Source of the DNA: Erysipelotrichaceae bacterium | Lineage (GTDB): Bacteria > Bacillota_I > Bacilli_A > Erysipelotrichales > Erysipelotrichaceae | DNA: 64,000 nucleotides | Direction of reading: 5' to 3' | NCBI GenBank assembly: GCA_015058955.1 | Contig: SVBJ01000005.1 | Coordinates: 1-64,000, forward strand | Notes under the pieces: model-generated | What the model saw: only the letters and a program-made list of their open reading frames with translations | Databases searched by the model: none | What the model was told of the DNA's origin: nothing | Part shown: one piece after another, positions 61,281 to 64,000 of the stretch | Position numbering within the stretch: the first letter of the stretch is position 1 | How the letters are laid out: every line of letters begins with the position of its first letter | Program-made: the position numbers and the translations under genes

Positions 61281-61954
61281 GCTTTTTCTCCTGAAGGGAT
61301 ATTGTCAACAAACCATTTAAGCATAAGTGAACCGTCAACGGTATCGTCACGTCTTTTTTCAAAGCACATTCTTTCCGGGTGCCACTGGACGCTGTAAACA
61401 GGAAGGGTGGTGTGATACATGGCTTCCGGGATCCCGTCATCGGAATACCGGCAGATGTGCAGTCCCTTACCAAGCTGTTTAACCGCCTGGTGATGAGCAC
61501 TGTTGGTGGAAAAACTGTTTCCATAGAGCTCATATATGAATGAGCCCTCTTCGGCAGTATTCATGTGGACTCTGTCAGCCTGCTTTACCCGGTCGTATCT
61601 GTGGCGATATGCCAGGGGGTGGTCCTGGTAAAGAGAACCACCAAAGTAGACATTGATAAGCTGATGGCCGCGGCAGATGCCGAATACCGGTTTGTTACAT
61701 CTGACGAACTGATCAAGAGTACTGAACTGCAGTTCATCAAGTGCCGGAGTCATTCTCTCGCTTCCGTTGATTTCCTCACCGTATCTGTGCGGGTCGATGT
61801 CTTCACCGCCGGGCAATAACAGCCGGTCAAATGATGAAATGTCGATGATTTCATCTGTAACAAAAACCTCACAGCCAAGCTGCTGCAGGGCGTTGATGTA
61901 ATTGGGTACTTCGGCAAAAACCGGTATCAGAATGCGTTTCTTTTTCATTGTCAT
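61277..61954 (-). CDS. Class I glutamine amidotransferase-like peptidase (C26, PuuD-like)
   Basis: A 225-residue cysteine hydrolase. The nucleophile is in GICRGHQLINVY and the His-Glu pair in VQWHPE; LLLPGGEDIDPHRYG supplies the oxyanion region. Relatives cleave gamma-glutamyl bonds, such as gamma-glutamyl-GABA. No ribosome binding site is seen: a TAGAAT -10 box (minus strand, 61980-61975) leaves only a few leader bases. Starts at 61960 (GTG), 61954 and 61948 are all possible. It is coupled to the unknown membrane gene by an ATGA overlap. Confidence 0.85.
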   Translation of the reverse strand: MTMKKKRILIPVFAEVPNYINALQQLGCEVFVTDEIIDISSFDRLLLPGGEDIDPHRYGEEINGSERMTPALDELQFSTLDQFVRCNKPVFGICRGHQLINVYFGGSLYQDHPLAYRHRYDRVKQADRVHMNTAEEGSFIYELYGNSFSTNSAHHQAVKQLGKGLHICRYSDDGIPEAMYHTTLPVYSVQWHPERMCFEKRRDDTVDGSLMLKWFVDNIPSGEKA

Positions 61955-62061
61955 AACCACGATTTATTAATGATATTCTAGCATAATCAGCTATGAAAAT
62001 CCCGGTTGGAGAACGGTAAAACTGCCTTGAAAAAATATTATAAAAATATTTAAAAAAGTAC

Positions 62062-62090
62062 TTGCAATGCCGATTATTATCGTGTAATAT
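62062..62090 (+). promoter_or_regulatory. Strong promoter with UP-like element for a small RNA
   Basis: TTGCAA (62062-62067), a 17-bp spacer and TAATAT (62085-62090), preceded by an A+T block (62031-62058) like the UP elements of stable-RNA promoters. Confidence 0.65.
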
Positions 62091-62097
62091 ATACTGT

Positions 62098-62258
62098 TCG
62101 GTTGAAATAACCGATTCACATACACATCAGACCGCTGTGAAAAGCAGCGTTAACATATACAGCCAATCGTCCGGCAGAAAGGACGTTAACATACATCGAT
62201 AACGTTTCATAAAAGAAGCGAGAATAGAAACAGGCAGCTGAATGGCTGCTTTTTTTTC
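62098..62258 (+). ncRNA. Candidate multi-hairpin small RNA
   Basis: No reading frame of note fills this stretch. Three short hairpins repeat at 34-35 nt spacing: TCGGTT/AACCGA (62098-62114), CGCTG/CAGCG (62133-62149) and CGTCC/GGACG (62168-62185). All loops contain GAAA or a similar A-rich run. After them come related spacers, ATTCACATACACA, TTAACATATACA and TTAACATACATC. A terminator ends the unit, which has its own strong promoter, giving an RNA of about 160 nt. I know no family it fits; tRNA, 6S and SRP features are absent. Confidence 0.55.
62232..62258 (+). terminator. Terminator of the multi-hairpin RNA
   Basis: AGGCAGC pairs with GCTGCTT (with a G-U) across a short loop, followed by eight or more T. 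Confidence 0.85.
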
Positions 62259-62280
62259 TTGACAGCAGCAGATAGTGATT

Positions 62281-62396
62281 CTCCTGATGTACTGCATGAA
62301 GAAAAACGATAAAATTTATCTTTTTCATCACCATAGTTTTAGCATTTCTTCATGCAGTATTCATACATCATCTATAACATGAATGCATATCAGGAG
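62281..62396 (+). promoter_or_regulatory. Structured leader that can hide a ribosome binding site
   Basis: CTCCTGAT (62281-62288) is the exact complement of ATCAGGAG (62389-62396), which holds the ribosome binding site of the next small gene. Inside lies a perfect 15-bp inverted repeat, TACTGCATGAAGAAA (62290-62304) and TTTCTTCATGCAGTA (62345-62359). Folding both would block translation; a ligand, heat or a small RNA could open it. Confidence 0.6.
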
Positions 62397-62404
62397 GAAT
62401 GATT

Positions 62405-62524
62405 ATGATGAAACAGACAATTGATATTGAAAGAATATTCCAGATAATAAGCATCTTTTTTCTATTACTTCTGGTAATTATCTATTCGTCCAGAATACTG
62501 TATTACGTCTTGGTGAAAGGGTGA
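62405..62524 (+). CDS. 39-residue single-helix membrane peptide
   Basis: The frame MMKQTIDIERIFQIISIFF... has one strong membrane helix (~11-27) and ends ILYYVLVKG. AGGAGG lies 7 nt before the ATG and the stop is 4 bp from the next gene, so it is a genuine operon member despite its size. The leader upstream can sequester the ribosome binding site. It could be a regulatory or accessory peptide for the glycosidase-family protein, or a type I toxin-like peptide; there is no direct evidence for either. Confidence 0.6.
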   Translation: MMKQTIDIERIFQIISIFFLLLLVIIYSSRILYYVLVKG

Positions 62525-62528
62525 GAAA

Positions 62529-63506
62529 ATGAAAAGAACAGTAAGTAAGATCCTGCTGGTTCTGGATGTCATGGCCCTGGTTATCCTTGCACTGGCATAT
62601 GGACCATGGCAGGGGTTTCAGAACTGGTATGTGACAACAGCCATGACTACCGGATCACATCAGTACCTGGCAAATATTCTTTACAGTGAGGAAATGATTG
62701 AAGAAATCATGGACAGAAATAAGGTAATTGCCATTGAACGGGACAGTGATTCATCCCTGATTGATTTTGACAGTTCAGTCATGTATGCCGTAAACAGTGA
62801 ATACGAACAGCAGATCATTGAACATGATCCTGATCAGGATTATAAAGTCTTTGAGATCTCAGGTAGTGGTTACAATGGATGGGTAACTGTGATTTATGAT
62901 CCTACCCGCCTTCACCTGGTGTCCTCTTCAAGTTCTTCGGGGGCCAAGGTATCAACACTGGCTGACAGATACGATGCCATCGTAGCTGTAAATGGTGGCG
63001 GTTACAGTCTGGGCAGTAAGGTAAATACCAGTGTCGGCGGTCTACTTGTGGACGGTAAGGTGGAATTTGAAAGTGATGAAACCGAGAGCCTTATCACAAT
63101 GACCACCGATGGAAAACTGCTGTTAACATATGACAGTGTGGAAAACCTTGAAGATGAAGGAAACACGGAATGGGCAGTATACTTTGAACCGTTTCTGATA
63201 GTAAACGGTGAACAAAGCACATTTATCGGTAATGCCGGGGGCCAGCAACCCCGTACGGCCATAGGACAGCGACCTGACGGAATTATCATACTGTTGACGA
63301 TAAACGGCCGAGGAGCAGATGGCTCTCTGGGAATCAACTTCCGGGACATGGCTGAAATATTTGAACGCTATGGATGCATAAATGCCGCAAATCTCGATGG
63401 CGGGGGTTCAACAGCTTTAGTTGTCAATAATGAACTTATGAACACACCGGTAGGATTCAATAAGACAGGAGAGAGAAAAGTTTATGATGCTCTGGTATTC
63501 TACTAA
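62529..63506 (+). CDS. Phosphodiester glycosidase (NAGPA) family exported protein
   Basis: A 325-residue protein with an N-terminal membrane helix or uncleaved signal (~7-27) and an outside NAGPA domain. Hallmarks are AIVAVNGGGYSLGSKVNTSVGGLLVDGKV (~155-183), RTAIGQRPDGIIILLTINGRG (~243-263) and NLDGGGSTALVVN near the end. The family includes the uncovering enzyme that removes GlcNAc from phosphodiesters; bacterial members sit in the envelope and act on glycopolymers. GGGTGAG precedes the ATG. It is co-transcribed with the 39-residue peptide. Confidence 0.9.
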   Translation: MKRTVSKILLVLDVMALVILALAYGPWQGFQNWYVTTAMTTGSHQYLANILYSEEMIEEIMDRNKVIAIERDSDSSLIDFDSSVMYAVNSEYEQQIIEHDPDQDYKVFEISGSGYNGWVTVIYDPTRLHLVSSSSSSGAKVSTLADRYDAIVAVNGGGYSLGSKVNTSVGGLLVDGKVEFESDETESLITMTTDGKLLLTYDSVENLEDEGNTEWAVYFEPFLIVNGEQSTFIGNAGGQQPRTAIGQRPDGIIILLTINGRGADGSLGINFRDMAEIFERYGCINAANLDGGGSTALVVNNELMNTPVGFNKTGERKVYDALVFY

Positions 63507-63538
63507 GAGAGTATTTTCGATAATGCTCTCTTTTTTTT
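63505..63538 (+). terminator. Terminator after the NAGPA gene
   Basis: AAGAGAG...TT pairs with AA...CTCTCTT across a short loop, followed by eight T. Confidence 0.8.
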
Positions 63539-63609
63539 GAGCAAAATACTTGGAATCTAAAATATATATGATAAAATATAATTGTGTCAAATAGAAAGGA
63601 GGCGGAGAA

Positions 63610-64000
63610 ATGGAACGTCAGTACAGAGAGAAGATGAAACTCAGCAATCAGATGTGTTTTCCGCTGTATGCGGCAGCCAGAAGCGTGACCAATCTGTATA
63701 CACCGTATTTAAGTGAACTGGGCCTGACATATACGCAGTACATTGTCCTGCTGGTTCTCTGGGAAAAGGACGGGGTTACAGTAGGTGAGATATGTGAAAG
63801 GCTGATGCTGGATAACGGAACGGTTTCTCCGTTATTAAAGAAACTCCGGACTGCCGGTTACATCGAAAAGAGGAGAAATCAGGATGATGACCGTGTGGTA
63901 AACATCTATCTGACGGAAGAAGGAAAAGCGCTGCAGGAAAAAGCCAGCGAGGTACCGGAAAAGGTTGCCGACTGCCTGAATCTGTCACAGGAAAAGGCAG
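63610..64000 (+). CDS. ohrR: MarR-family regulator of the OhrR type, cut by the window end
   Basis: The first 130 codons are in the window. The start MERQYREKMKLSNQMCFPLYAAARSV carries the lone N-terminal cysteine (residue 16) at the place of the peroxide-sensing Cys15 of OhrR, followed by LYTPYLSELGLTYTQYIVLLVLWE. The winged helix (VGEICERLMLDNGTVSPLLKKLRTAGYIEKRRNQDDDR) has the OhrR-like DDDR wing. OhrR represses the organic-hydroperoxide enzyme Ohr until its cysteine is oxidised; an ohr gene may lie beyond the edge. AAAGGAGG precedes the ATG. Confidence 0.85.
   Translation, partial: MERQYREKMKLSNQMCFPLYAAARSVTNLYTPYLSELGLTYTQYIVLLVLWEKDGVTVGEICERLMLDNGTVSPLLKKLRTAGYIEKRRNQDDDRVVNIYLTEEGKALQEKASEVPEKVADCLNLSQEKA

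Overview
This window looks like chromosomal DNA of a low-to-moderate GC Bacillota bacterium, probably a gut-type fermenter. The evidence is the strong AGGAGG-type ribosome binding sites, TTGACA/TATAAT promoters, many short U-tailed terminators, a CIRCE heat-shock operator, cell-wall-binding repeats of the CWB2 type, and the mfd-rqcP-divIC gene order. I lean towards Erysipelotrichia, but no rRNA or other marker here proves it. The genes are dominated by sugar and polyglucan metabolism.

Layout. 0.1-5.3 kb: a large modular surface protein and an amidohydrolase. 5.4-7.3 kb: a small-RNA-like unit and a reverse-strand glycogen synthase with a lysine-rich tail. 7.4-9.1 kb: a candidate structured RNA and a MATE exporter. 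9.2-13.7 kb: a four-gene carbohydrate ABC importer. 13.7-16.1 kb: two lipoprotein genes, one of them a cysteine-desulfurase-like PLP enzyme. 16.2-18.3 kb: a regulator pair, a patatin-like hydrolase and a Cys-rich DUF3795-like protein. 18.4-20.3 kb: a GntR/YtrA-type regulator with an ABC-2 exporter. 20.4-25.4 kb: mfd, rqcP, a divIC-like gene and degV. 25.4-29.2 kb: PfkB-type and P-loop kinases, a tiny EIIA(Man)-like protein and a DeoR regulator, with signs of gene decay. 29.2-34.7 kb: a LacI-controlled PTS operon whose enzymes (RpiB/AlsI type, AlsE/Rpe type) fit allose or allulose use. 34.8-36.2 kb: a PstS-like binding protein. 36.3-43.3 kb: a glycogen operon (glgB, glgP, pulA-like) ending in ung. 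43.4-47.8 kb: an MFS transporter, alpha/beta hydrolase and GH42 beta-galactosidase operon. 48.0-51.2 kb: an FMN reductase, a complete IS3-family element, a HAD hydrolase and a CIRCE-controlled hsp20. 51.4-56.4 kb: an A+T-rich accessory block with a secreted beta-rich protein, a split MacB-like ABC system and a membrane-anchored HTH regulator. 56.5-60.7 kb: a catabolic operon with diaminopropionate ammonia-lyase, two NagA-like amidohydrolases and a FAH-family enzyme. 60.7-64.0 kb: a C26 peptidase pair, a candidate multi-hairpin small RNA, a structured leader before a 39-residue membrane peptide, a NAGPA-family glycosidase, and a truncated OhrR-type regulator.

How it fits together. Imported sugars (ABC, PTS and MFS routes) would feed glycolysis, with surplus stored as glycogen by GlgA/GlgB and released by GlgP and the pullulanase-like debranching enzyme. 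No glgC is present, so ADP-glucose must come from elsewhere in the genome. The most unusual items are the lipoprotein-anchored PLP enzyme, the secreted-protein/MacB block, two unassigned structured RNAs, a leader that can hide a ribosome binding site, a LacI sensor without a DNA-binding domain, and three genes whose -10 box lies exactly 6 nt before the start codon, suggesting leaderless mRNAs. All functional calls are from reading the sequence; nothing was searched against a database.
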